DNA from: Selenomonas ruminantium AC2024
GTDB taxonomy: Bacteria > Bacillota > Negativicutes > Selenomonadales > Selenomonadaceae
Length of the DNA: 64,000 nt
Direction of reading: 5' to 3'
Assembly: GCF_000687995.1 (NCBI RefSeq)
Contig: NZ_JIAC01000001.1
Coordinates: 62,001-126,000 of the forward strand
How positions within the stretch are numbered: position 1 is the first letter of the stretch; each line of letters begins with the position of its first letter. This document shows positions 16,245 to 25,321 of the stretch, piece after piece. A program made the position numbers and the translations under genes. Below the pieces are notes generated by a model. It saw only the letters and a program-made list of their open reading frames with translations, was not told the origin of the DNA and made no database searches.

Positions 16245-17561
16245 TCACATCCTCCAATAATCATATTCAGGTGTACTATATTCCTTTTTATCGTAAATTG
16301 CTTTCAGGTCAAAAAGTATTTTTGACCTTTTTGTGCGATACAATGATGAAATTCTCTCTCTACCATAAGAAATGAATTCCTGATGCGCGACGGCAATAAC
16401 CACAGCATCCATATCGTGTATATCATCCACGATTTTAAGCCGCAGACCATACAATCGCTCCGCCTCACCCATATCGGCTATGGGGTCTGCAACGATTGGG
16501 CATATACCATACTCCATAAGTTCATGATATATGTCCATGACCTTCGTATTTCGTACATCAGGACAGTTTTCCTTAAACGTCAGTCCGAGTATTCCTACTC
16601 TCGCTCCCTTAACTGGTATCCCTTGCATAATCAGCCGCTTAACCAAGCTTGTAGCCACATATACCCCCATCCCGTCGTTTATGCGTCGTCCTGATAATAT
16701 GATCTGCGAATGATAACCCAACATTTCAGCCTTATAGGTCAGGTAGTAAGGATCTACCCCTATGCAATGCCCCCCCACAAGACCAGGAGTAAATCTTAAA
16801 AAATTCCACTTCGTGCCTGCTGCCTCCAACACGTCATGAGTATCAATTCCCATACGATGGAAAATAAGTGACAATTCGTTCATGAAAGCAATGTTGATGT
16901 CCCTTTGGCTGTTCTCAATAACTTTTGCTGCCTCTGCCACTTTAATGGATGGTGCACGGTGTATGCCCGCCAATGCAACCATGCTGTAAACTTTCGCCAC
17001 AATGTCAAGGGTTTCTCCATCCATGCCGGAAACTACTTTCACTATATTCTCTAGCCTGTGTTCCTTATCGCCGGGATTGATTCTCTCAGGAGAATATCCT
17101 ACCTTAAAATCCTTGCCGCATTTTAGCCCGGATTCCTGCTCCAATATTGGAACACATACCTCCTCCGTAACCCCGGGGTATACGGTTGACTCATAAACTA
17201 TAACAGCTCCTCTCACAAGATTCTGGCCAAGTGTCCTGCTTGCACTTACAAGTGGAGATAGATCTGGCGTATGGTCATTCTTCACCGGTGTCGGCACTGC
17301 TATAATATGAAACCGCGCTTCTCTGAGCCGTAATGGACTATCCGTAAACTCGATTTGTGACTGTTTCACGGCATCATCACCCACCTCGTCAGTTGGGTCA
17401 ACACCTAATTGATAAAGATCAATTTTTTTCGAATTTGAATCGTAGCCTATAATAGATGCTCGTTTTCCAAAGGCTACAGCCAACGGCAATCCTACATACC
17501 CGAGACCTATGACAGAAAGTTTAGTTTTTCGATTTTTTAAAGACTCATAGATATCTAGCAT
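16245..17561 (-). CDS. tviB: Nucleotide-sugar dehydrogenase (TviB/WbpO-like UDP-HexNAc 6-dehydrogenase)
   Basis: A 438-residue, full-length UDP-glucose/UDP-HexNAc dehydrogenase. It shows the N-terminal NAD motif VIGLGYVGLPLAVAFGK, VPTPVKNDHTPDL, the YESTVYPGVTEE segment, VGYSPERINPGDK, the central helix AAKVIENSQRDINIAFMNE, and the catalytic Cys in GLVGGHCIGVDPYYL. The pattern fits the TviB/VipA group that oxidises UDP-GlcNAc or UDP-GalNAc at C6 to the uronate in two NAD-dependent steps. It is followed 17 bases later by the TviC-like epimerase. The ATG follows GGGAAGTGAG. This pair makes an acidic HexNAcA sugar a probable component of the glycan. Confidence 0.93.
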   Translation of the reverse strand: MLDIYESLKNRKTKLSVIGLGYVGLPLAVAFGKRASIIGYDSNSKKIDLYQLGVDPTDEVGDDAVKQSQIEFTDSPLRLREARFHIIAVPTPVKNDHTPDLSPLVSASRTLGQNLVRGAVIVYESTVYPGVTEEVCVPILEQESGLKCGKDFKVGYSPERINPGDKEHRLENIVKVVSGMDGETLDIVAKVYSMVALAGIHRAPSIKVAEAAKVIENSQRDINIAFMNELSLIFHRMGIDTHDVLEAAGTKWNFLRFTPGLVGGHCIGVDPYYLTYKAEMLGYHSQIILSGRRINDGMGVYVATSLVKRLIMQGIPVKGARVGILGLTFKENCPDVRNTKVMDIYHELMEYGICPIVADPIADMGEAERLYGLRLKIVDDIHDMDAVVIAVAHQEFISYGRERISSLYRTKRSKILFDLKAIYDKKEYSTPEYDYWRM

Positions 17562-17581
17562 TTCTTCTCACTTCCCAGTAT

Positions 17582-18799
17582 TCATGATCCGTAAAAATAC
17601 CATTTTTCTTCTAGTGCTCTGGCAAAATCATCCAAGGAATAATCCGGCTGTCCGTTCCTCGGTATTTCGTAACACGGCGTTTCTTTCGTCACTACCCCGG
17701 GACAAGTAGCAGCAGCTCTTATATATCCTACGCTTTTCAACATATTTATCGTCTCCGCTGTATATGTGTCCCTTTGTCCAAAAGGATAAGAAAAGACCGT
17801 CACTGGCCTTCCGATGATTTTTTCAATCTTCAACTTTGAATCAGTTATTTCCCATTTCTGCATTTCAGAAGATTCTCCAGCCAATGCGCCATGTGATACC
17901 GTATGCCCCCCAATGGTTATATACTCAGAATCAGCCAGCCGCTTCAATTCCTCCTCATTCATGGCCCTTCCTTCTTCAGAAGGGGCGTTCTCCGGTGTGC
18001 AAAAACGTTTCTCAATTTTGTCCAGTTCATATCCACGCTCATCCGGCTCCATAAATTTCAATTTGTCACGTACTGTCCTTAGTTCATCCGTTGGAATAAG
18101 GCGTGTCAATCTATCCCACCAAAACTCACGGGTCAAACCAATGTTTTCCGATGACACAAAGATTGTGGCCGGTATCTGGTATTTTTCAAGAATTGGCAAC
18201 GCATTCCAGTAGTTATCTGCATATCCGTCGTCCAATGTAACCACGATAGATTTTTCCCTAACTTCTGACCAATCTTCATCGAAACGCATTAAGCGATAGT
18301 TTTCTTTAATATGCCTCATGTACTCATCGAATAAATCAGGAGAAACTGCCATTCTCCACGGATTATGTTCCAGTTTTATAACCCGATGAAACATCAATAC
18401 TTGAATAAAGCCATCCTGCTTAACGGATGCAAGGTGGGACCAATCGTTTTCCTTGCACAGTGTATTCATAAGCTCACACGACAAAATACGATAATTTGCT
18501 ATGCCACGCTGTGCAAGGGTATCACGAATAGCTTTATGATTATTTTCCGACACACAAACCAAATACGATGCATCTATCTGATTAGAAATTTCATTCACGT
18601 CCATAATCGGTATGCCACGAAACTTAGTATCATTACCTGAAAGATCCGAAACAACAAATCCAGTAGGATTAATGGAATTTTGCCGCAAAAAAGCCGCCAT
18701 GCGTTTCCCATGATTGCCAGCTCCATATATATATATCCTGCTAGATAAACTACAATATTCCAGTATTTCGGACAAATTATATAACGTTTCCACTTCCAC
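17582..18799 (-). CDS. Polysaccharide deacetylase (NodB fold) with N-terminal Rossmann domain
   Basis: A 405-residue protein. Residues ~15-115 are the Rossmann module: RIYIYGAGNHGKRMAAFL, then TGFVVSD and IPIMDV. Residues ~135-390 are a carbohydrate esterase 4/NodB domain with TLDDGYADNY (metal Asp), HTVSH (metal His pair) and FSYPFGQRD. No signal peptide or membrane segment is visible, so it acts inside the cell, probably removing an acetyl group from a HexNAc unit or precursor. GTG at 18799 is preceded by TAGGAGAT. It lies between a GT4 gene and the TviB-like gene on one strand. Confidence 0.86.
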   Translation of the reverse strand: MEVETLYNLSEILEYCSLSSRIYIYGAGNHGKRMAAFLRQNSINPTGFVVSDLSGNDTKFRGIPIMDVNEISNQIDASYLVCVSENNHKAIRDTLAQRGIANYRILSCELMNTLCKENDWSHLASVKQDGFIQVLMFHRVIKLEHNPWRMAVSPDLFDEYMRHIKENYRLMRFDEDWSEVREKSIVVTLDDGYADNYWNALPILEKYQIPATIFVSSENIGLTREFWWDRLTRLIPTDELRTVRDKLKFMEPDERGYELDKIEKRFCTPENAPSEEGRAMNEEELKRLADSEYITIGGHTVSHGALAGESSEMQKWEITDSKLKIEKIIGRPVTVFSYPFGQRDTYTAETINMLKSVGYIRAAATCPGVVTKETPCYEIPRNGQPDYSLDDFARALEEKWYFYGS

Positions 18800-18805
18800 T
18801 ATCTC

Positions 18806-20479
18806 CTAATTATTTTCCCAATCGCAAAGCTCACGAAGAAGCGTCGGCATTAAACCAGTGTCTTGATTCATATTCTGCCCGCCTCCATTTTCAAGCATAT
18901 CTTTCCATAACTCATCTATATTCCAATGCTCAAATTCTCGTATATTTTCCAATGCCTCAAGGGATAACCTTTTGCGAACATCTTCATCACATAATACTTT
19001 CGTAAGTGCTTCGGCAGCTCCGCAGATATCTCCCTGCTTGACGGATATTACACCTCGGCCCGAACGAACCAGTTCGAGATAAGGCAGGTCATACATAACA
19101 ATAGGTAATGCATGCTGCATTGCTTCCGCTACAACCATAGGGAATCCTTCACCCGGAGATGTAAAAAGCATAACATCAGCAAAACTATAAAAGCTCCCTA
19201 CATCTTTCTGCCAACCACAAATTTCGATATGAGATTCTATTTTTTCTCTCTGTAACAGTGAGAAAAAACGTGCGTCATCAGCATCATTTACTTTATCGCC
19301 GACAATCAGCAGTTTGGCATCAGGTATTTTTTTCAATACCTCACGCATAATAAGGACCGTGTCGCAAATTCTTTTATACTTCTGATTACGTCTTCCAATC
19401 CAGATAATTGTTCTACCGTTCTTTTTCGAGTGGCAAGAATTTGAGGACGGCAGTGCAGGACAAGGATTAGGAATATAACGAGTCCTACATCCAAACACAC
19501 TCCAAAATAATTCATCCATTCGCGATAGAACAACGAGACCATCGAGAATGCGATACATCCTATCATGCCCCCGTAGCCCTCCACGTTGACGCACAAAATT
19601 TATGCAACTTGTATGGTTCTCCCCTATCACACGCAGACCGCACAATTTAGCTAAAAGAGCAGTAAAAAAGAAAACCTCGCCTTCATAAGGAAGATGTAAG
19701 CACAATGCATCTAAATGGTAAGATGAAAAAATATCTTGCCACTGCCTAAAATATTTCTCTGGCTCATCTTTCATTTGATTTGAAAGAGTTATACGCTGTA
19801 CATCATTCAACAACGAATATTCATTCAATTCATTTTGAATTTGTGTAATAAGAATTACACGATAACCGATAGAAGTAAATCTAGGAATCAGCAAAGAGAC
19901 AACGCGTTCTGCCCCACCACCTCCATAGGCATAAACATAAAGACCAACAGTTTTAATATTTCTATGTTCAGGAGCAGGAATAACATTATGTTCAATAATG
20001 GGCATTACTTTTCCAATATTTCCTTGATATATCTGATAAAGACACGTGAGAACATCCACCACATCATGCGTACGACAAAGATTATGCAGTCCATCCCATC
20101 CTTCGTCAGAGCATTCCCACGCAAGAAGTGACGTCACCAGCTCAGTTCCTTTCAGATATTTTCGGTACATCCTGCTAAGATAATCCTGATATGTAATAAT
20201 ATCATTTCCGTAAACTAAATTCTTATCCGATTGAAGTTCTTTTACTACTCGCTCACCATCTCCCAGTGCAATTATATATAGAAAATTTCTCTCATGCCAA
20301 TCTATGTTATCATCGGACATTACTGGCTTATCATGAAATATAGTCCCATGTACCCTCGGATCGTGATCCACAAAACATAAAATACACGATAGCCACTCTT
20401 TATCTAGTGCGTTCATTTGCCTAATAAGACGCTCCGCACAGATACCCGTACCGCGAATAACAATATTAGAATGTATCAC
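18806..20479 (-). CDS. GT4 glycosyltransferase with N-terminal Rossmann-like domain
   Basis: About 557 residues. Residues ~1-110 appear to be a divergent copy of the Rossmann module (NIVIRGTGICAERLI, then FVDHDPRVHG). Residues ~175-540 are a GT-B family 4 transferase: YAYGGGGAERVV at the N-lobe acceptor loop, IIWIGRRNQKYKR, and the C-lobe EGFPMVVAEAMQHALP with the E-x7-E pattern. I choose GTG 20479, which overlaps the previous stop as GTGA and follows GGGGAGAA. The alternative TTG at 20494 has no site. It retains nucleotide-sugar-dependent transferase motifs; substrates are unknown. Confidence 0.84.
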   Translation of the reverse strand: MIHSNIVIRGTGICAERLIRQMNALDKEWLSCILCFVDHDPRVHGTIFHDKPVMSDDNIDWHERNFLYIIALGDGERVVKELQSDKNLVYGNDIITYQDYLSRMYRKYLKGTELVTSLLAWECSDEGWDGLHNLCRTHDVVDVLTCLYQIYQGNIGKVMPIIEHNVIPAPEHRNIKTVGLYVYAYGGGGAERVVSLLIPRFTSIGYRVILITQIQNELNEYSLLNDVQRITLSNQMKDEPEKYFRQWQDIFSSYHLDALCLHLPYEGEVFFFTALLAKLCGLRVIGENHTSCINFVRQRGGLRGHDRMYRILDGLVVLSRMDELFWSVFGCRTRYIPNPCPALPSSNSCHSKKNGRTIIWIGRRNQKYKRICDTVLIMREVLKKIPDAKLLIVGDKVNDADDARFFSLLQREKIESHIEICGWQKDVGSFYSFADVMLFTSPGEGFPMVVAEAMQHALPIVMYDLPYLELVRSGRGVISVKQGDICGAAEALTKVLCDEDVRKRLSLEALENIREFEHWNIDELWKDMLENGGGQNMNQDTGLMPTLLRELCDWENN

Positions 20480-21765
20480 TTTACTTCTCCCCAAATTGAT
20501 TTATTCAAATTAGTACCTGCACGCTCTGTAATTTGAGAATATATTTTTAATATTATATTCTTTATCCTAACCTTATCATGTCTCTGCAACGCCGACTTGA
20601 CCGCTTCTTTAGAAATAGACTTTGCCAACTCCTTGTCGGTAAAAATTCTATCAATATAACCTGCCAATAGAGAATAATCACTCGCTGGATAATAATAGCC
20701 ATCCACTCCGTGTCTTATGACTCCTATATTCCCTCCAACATACGATGCAATAGTCGGAGTGCCCAGCATCATGGCTTCACATATCGAGTTAGCTCTATTT
20801 TCTATAACTGATGATGAAACGAAAACATTGGCATTAAGATATTCCTGAACCATTTCATCAGCCGAAAGTAGGCCTATATAAGAAACGTTATTTTGAAGAT
20901 CGTACGCATCAATAAGATTCTTAATAAAAACCTTATATCCATATCCATATTTCACATCAAAAAGATTATTTCCAGCAATTCTAATCTCTATGTCAGAATA
21001 TTTCTTTTTGAGAATTTCAGCAGCTTTCAATAAAAAATGTAACCCTTTGATAGAATAGTGTGCCTCTGAAACAAATATTATATGTTTTGTGCATCTCAAA
21101 AAATTCCATTTCCCACAGTTTTTATAAAATGATTCGCGGAGAATATTGTCAAACTTTTCAACCCATATATGCGGATTTATTTGCTTGATATAAAATTCTC
21201 CCCAATCGCTTCGTTCACAAATGCAAGCTGCATGGCTCCATATTATATACTCATTATTTGCGATTTTTCTGAATTTTTTCACCTCATCATAAATACTGGT
21301 AACTCCATCGGACTTCAATGGATAATATTTTCTTGGAACGCCTACCGTGTAATATGTAGCACATGCCGAGATGATACCCTGCACACGTACAGCAACTCGA
21401 TTGTCAATACCTAGATCAGAACACGCTTCTACTACAGCACGTGAGTGGTTCCGCTCTGTTCCCCAAATATGTACAACATCTGGTTGAAAATCTTTTAAGA
21501 TATATTGAAATTCTTTCTTATACTTTCTACAGTAGCTGCCATGATCCATTATCGCATGATATGAATAGTACTTATATCCGTTATAAACAGAATTTTTCAT
21601 ACGCCATTCATCAATGATGGGAAAACACATTCCAATTTCTAAATATTTATCAGTTTTCAATTCATTCCACAATCCCTCAATCCAACCTTCAAAAGGCTTC
21701 TTACGTAGATGAAATTCTTCAGTAAATTCATTTAGGATTGTATTGCATATCCATAAAACCCGCAT
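20476..21765 (-). CDS. GT4 glycosyltransferase
   Basis: A 429-residue GT-B transferase. It opens MRVLWICNTILNEF, has VVHIWGTERNHS in the N-lobe, and in the C-lobe HIIFVSEAHYSIKGLHFLL, SYIGLLSADEMVQEYL and ANSICEAMMLGTPTIASYVGG, which is the family 4 nucleotide-binding region. It lacks the Rossmann module present in its neighbours. Base composition is clearly more A+T-rich than in the first 15 kb. It is coupled to the following GT4 gene through a GTGA overlap. Donor and acceptor are unknown. Confidence 0.86.
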   Translation of the reverse strand: MRVLWICNTILNEFTEEFHLRKKPFEGWIEGLWNELKTDKYLEIGMCFPIIDEWRMKNSVYNGYKYYSYHAIMDHGSYCRKYKKEFQYILKDFQPDVVHIWGTERNHSRAVVEACSDLGIDNRVAVRVQGIISACATYYTVGVPRKYYPLKSDGVTSIYDEVKKFRKIANNEYIIWSHAACICERSDWGEFYIKQINPHIWVEKFDNILRESFYKNCGKWNFLRCTKHIIFVSEAHYSIKGLHFLLKAAEILKKKYSDIEIRIAGNNLFDVKYGYGYKVFIKNLIDAYDLQNNVSYIGLLSADEMVQEYLNANVFVSSSVIENRANSICEAMMLGTPTIASYVGGNIGVIRHGVDGYYYPASDYSLLAGYIDRIFTDKELAKSISKEAVKSALQRHDKVRIKNIILKIYSQITERAGTNLNKSIWGEVK

Positions 21766-21813
21766 TTTACAAGCACTTCCTTATCCATCATATGTAAAAA
21801 ATAGCTACATAAA

Positions 21814-23328
21814 TCATCCCTTTTTATACGCAAACATCATTTTGTCTACCGCAGACTTTACTTCCTGTACAGTAATAGTTCCTATACAATGATAGGGTTT
21901 ATGACATACTTTCTTACAACCTTCTATTCCATAATGAGCCATGCAAACTATAAGTGATACACCATACGCGCCTGTCCATGATGGCGACCCATCCCAAAAT
22001 TTAGGTGCATCTGGTAAGCCAAAACTAATCTCAATTACTGGCTTATTTAATGCCGCCGACATATGCATAAGCCCTGTATCAGATCCTAAATAAAAGTCAC
22101 ACCTATCTATAACTGCAGCCAGTTCCAGCAGATTTGTTCTTTCTACAAAATCAATTACTCCTGGAAGTTCTCTCAAAGCATCTGCATATTCCATAGCACG
22201 ACTATCGTTGCCAAGTATGACAAAGCGTAATTCGTTATATTGACAATATAATATATCAAACAACTCTTTATACTTATCTACAGGCCAGTTTTGAGCATCC
22301 GTGCTTCCCGTCAGCCCAACAGCTACCAATCTCATATGTTCATCAATATTATTCTTTTTCAATTCACTTTCTACCCATCTCCTTTCCTTTTGACCATACC
22401 ATAATTCCAAATTTTTATCTTGAATAGTTCCTCCAAATTCTTCCAATATTTTCAACATATATTCTACATCATGCATTCCCTCACTAATAAAATAAAAATC
22501 AGAGAATTGCGGAACGAGATACTTCTTTACCACAGAATATTTTTCATTCATTCCCATCATTTCAGCTTCTCCAAAAGTCCATCCGATTTTTCTACATCCT
22601 ACTGCCATACTCATTAATAGTAATTCATCGCTGGCTCCTCGCCCATACACGAAGCCCTGCGCTCTAGGTAAAATAATAATATCTACTGTATCCAAATACT
22701 GTTTCACTAAAGCTTTCTTTTCTTTCATGGAGGATTTTGGGTCATATCCAATAGCTGTATCAACATACGGGCAATATTTGAATAAATCTACCATTGGAGG
22801 TCGGACAATAACCGTAATCCTTGCATCTTGCCACGTCCTCTTCGTTTCCCTAATCAAAGGAAGTGTCATCAAGATATCTCCAAGATTATCTAATCTGATA
22901 AATGCAATTTTTTTATGCTTTTTGTTATATTCTATATGTCTTTCCGGTTTTATTTGTTTTATAAAAAATAATGATTTATAAAACATAATTTGAACGTCAA
23001 CATCAGAAAATATTTTTTTCCCTACGTTATATGATTTTAACCGGTTCAATATCTCGTTATGATATTTTGTAGAAGCACCTATAATAACTCCTGTGTTCTG
23101 ATTAAAAAAAGGAGTAATTTCGTTAATCGAGAAAACCTTTAATCTTTTCTCAACCATATCAGACTTTACACTCACAACGAATCCATTTAACTGTATACCT
23201 ATATTTTGACAAATATAATAGTACATTTCTCCGATAGCGCCTGCTCCATATATATATATTTTATTATACTTATTTGCAAAATTTATCAAGTTGCTAAGCC
23301 CATCTTCTGTTTCATCAACATACATCAT
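21814..23328 (-). CDS. GT9 (heptosyltransferase-like) glycosyltransferase with N-terminal Rossmann domain
   Basis: About 504 residues. Residues ~20-115 are the Rossmann module (NKIYIYGAGAIGEMYYYI, then GFVVSVKSD). The rest is a family 9 transferase: KIAFIRLDNLGDILMTLPLI, VAVGLTGSTDAQNWPVDKY and the donor-site segment DFYLGSDTGLMHMSAALNKP. GT9 enzymes usually move heptose from ADP-heptose to LPS. The C-terminus carries clustered cysteines (EGCKKVCHKPYHCIGTI), a pattern shared with other GT9 proteins here. ATG 23328 lies eight bases after AGGA; an in-frame ATG at 23337 is too close to the site. The 459-base gap upstream makes this a possible operon start. Confidence 0.85.
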   Translation of the reverse strand: MMYVDETEDGLSNLINFANKYNKIYIYGAGAIGEMYYYICQNIGIQLNGFVVSVKSDMVEKRLKVFSINEITPFFNQNTGVIIGASTKYHNEILNRLKSYNVGKKIFSDVDVQIMFYKSLFFIKQIKPERHIEYNKKHKKIAFIRLDNLGDILMTLPLIRETKRTWQDARITVIVRPPMVDLFKYCPYVDTAIGYDPKSSMKEKKALVKQYLDTVDIIILPRAQGFVYGRGASDELLLMSMAVGCRKIGWTFGEAEMMGMNEKYSVVKKYLVPQFSDFYFISEGMHDVEYMLKILEEFGGTIQDKNLELWYGQKERRWVESELKKNNIDEHMRLVAVGLTGSTDAQNWPVDKYKELFDILYCQYNELRFVILGNDSRAMEYADALRELPGVIDFVERTNLLELAAVIDRCDFYLGSDTGLMHMSAALNKPVIEISFGLPDAPKFWDGSPSWTGAYGVSLIVCMAHYGIEGCKKVCHKPYHCIGTITVQEVKSAVDKMMFAYKKG

Positions 23329-23337
23329 CTCAGTCAT

Positions 23338-23796
23338 CCTAACTTTTTATAAATGTTCACACACCACTATTGCGTATCACATTACCAAAATATTTTATTC
23401 TACAAACCTTAGTCCGTAACAAACATGTGTACATATTCCTATCTAAAACTATACAACAGTTACATCAAAACACATCCTATACATATGTCACTGCATCACG
23501 TTCTAGGTGATGTAGCCATTGATAAAGTAACAATGACTGGAAATGAATAATTCTATCCATTGAGTGTTTCAAAAAGACATATTTCGCTTTACAAAAGTGT
23601 CTAAAAACCACACAAAAACATGCCATTTAAACGTTTAAATTTCCTATAGTAGTGTGCTTACTTTATGTACAATTAAAGCAACTATTGTGACGTTCTCATT
23701 CCAAAAGCCTCACTCATCAAGTATGTATAGAATTGTTAGACATTCTTCTCTACCAATATCGGTTTTATACTAATAAAAATGTGAATGATGTATATA
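23338..23796. other. Gene-free A+T-rich stretch
   Basis: No coding frame is supported on either strand. It contains a perfect 16-bp palindrome ATTTAAACGTTTAAAT (23625-23640) and a small hairpin GCATCAC / GTGATGT near 23490. On the minus strand a weak promoter-like pair TTGTAC-N18-TATAGG lies near 23640-23670. It may hold the promoter region of the downstream GT9-GT4-GT4-deacetylase genes. Confidence 0.5.
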
Positions 23797-25242
23797 TTAT
23801 TTTAGGGTATTAATATTAGACTTTACATCTAAAGAATTTAAATACCCTTCTACTTTTTTCAGTACTATAGATGGTGTTATCGACCACATACACTCTGGAC
23901 GTTCCATTTCTCTTGCACATTGATATACATTGTCATATAGACAAAAACAGCCACTACATTTTGAAAATGAAATATTTATATTATTTCTATATCCAAAGAA
24001 TTCTTCTGATGTAGGTCCAAATAAAACAACGCATTTTGTTCCAATTTGTGAAGCCAAATGAACAAGTCCACCTTCAATATCCAAGTGAAAAATAGCACCC
24101 TTTAGTATATATTTTACTAGTTCAAGGCTCTTACCCAAAACATACTTATCTACCCCACGAACTTTTTCGGCAGTTTGATCGCCTAATTGTACAACAATAA
24201 TATTCGGATATTTTTTTTTAAATTTTATTACAAATTCTTCAAATTTCTCTTTTGGCCATTGCTTACTTACACTTTGTTTATTACCCTTGCTAGATATCCC
24301 ATTTCCATAGTTCAATGTAATATAGCTTATTAAATCCATATTTTTATACTCTTTCTTATAACTATCCCTGAATGGAATAACAACTCTCCAATCCGTGATT
24401 TGAAAGACATTTGTATAATTATAAATCGAATAGCAATTCATCTTATAATATTTACCACGAGAAAAATGTATCCAATTTTGATGAGATGGATAGTTAGATA
24501 AATTATACATTTTATGTCTTTCCTGATGCGTTTTCATTTTCTTAAAAAAATGAGGGGACTCAGATATCGATTCATCATTTATATAATCTATTATTATCAT
24601 ATAAAATACTGTCATTGCTATCCCATATTTGGATTGTTGCGCCGCATAAATTGCCCCTCCATCTTCAATAACGCAATTCAATTGCGGAAAATCCGAATAA
24701 ATAGACTGAATTCTCTCTTTTCCAGACGGGGTATAAATATCTATTAGCATTTTGGGCTCCATCAAGGATAATGATAGTAGGAGCTTTTTTTTGATAATAA
24801 TATCTCCTAATGCAGAACCCATTTTGATTGCAACTGATATTTTAGATTTACAAAAAGCGAATTCCTGATTAACAAGCATATCAACTGATTCACAATAATT
24901 ATCAAAAATTGGTATTTCCGCTCGTGCTTCTTGAAAAATAATTTTACTCGTTTTTATGCCCTGTTTTGTTAAGTTATAAGTAACGTCTTCGGCTGTAGTC
25001 CGAGTTTTGAATGCTAAAACTATGTAATCGAACGGAATATCGGCGATTTTATCAGGTAAATAGATCGGAAAACTCATCGATTGTTTATTATCTCGACGAT
25101 CTACAAATCCTAACACTTGACAATAACCTGTCATAAGCATTTGTTTCAGATATTCCTTACCTACATCACCTGCACCATAAATTAATATTTTGGATTTAAA
25201 AGGTATACTTTCAAACGGGAATAAATATGTGTATTTGTCCAT
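23797..25242 (-). CDS. GT9-like glycosyltransferase with N-terminal Rossmann domain
   Basis: A 481-residue protein. Residues ~15-110 are the Rossmann module (SKILIYGAGDVGKEYLKQM, then GFVDRRDN and FPIYLPDKI). The C-terminal half resembles a diverged ADP-heptose:LPS heptosyltransferase: VVQLGDQTAEKVRG, then the donor-site segment FHLDIEGGLVHLASQIGT and VLFGPTSEEFFG. It ends in a cysteine-rich tail (CSGCFCLYDNVYQC...C). The classic N-terminal GDxxxTTP-type loop is replaced by GSALGDIIIKK. Strongly A+T-rich. The exact sugar is not predictable. It is separated from neighbours by 79 and 459 bases. Confidence 0.75.
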   Translation of the reverse strand: MDKYTYLFPFESIPFKSKILIYGAGDVGKEYLKQMLMTGYCQVLGFVDRRDNKQSMSFPIYLPDKIADIPFDYIVLAFKTRTTAEDVTYNLTKQGIKTSKIIFQEARAEIPIFDNYCESVDMLVNQEFAFCKSKISVAIKMGSALGDIIIKKKLLLSLSLMEPKMLIDIYTPSGKERIQSIYSDFPQLNCVIEDGGAIYAAQQSKYGIAMTVFYMIIIDYINDESISESPHFFKKMKTHQERHKMYNLSNYPSHQNWIHFSRGKYYKMNCYSIYNYTNVFQITDWRVVIPFRDSYKKEYKNMDLISYITLNYGNGISSKGNKQSVSKQWPKEKFEEFVIKFKKKYPNIIVVQLGDQTAEKVRGVDKYVLGKSLELVKYILKGAIFHLDIEGGLVHLASQIGTKCVVLFGPTSEEFFGYRNNINISFSKCSGCFCLYDNVYQCAREMERPECMWSITPSIVLKKVEGYLNSLDVKSNINTLK

Positions 25243-25321
25243 ATATTTATCATCTACCTATTCATTACAGCTGATATATCATTGCTAATCCCAGACTTAA
25301 AATAATGCAATTTTTTTCACC

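Noticed and set aside
23756-23763. Minus-strand ACCGATAT, similar to a sigma-28 -10 box.
   Set aside because: No TAAA element lies 15 bases upstream, and the nearest downstream minus-strand gene is over 400 bases away.
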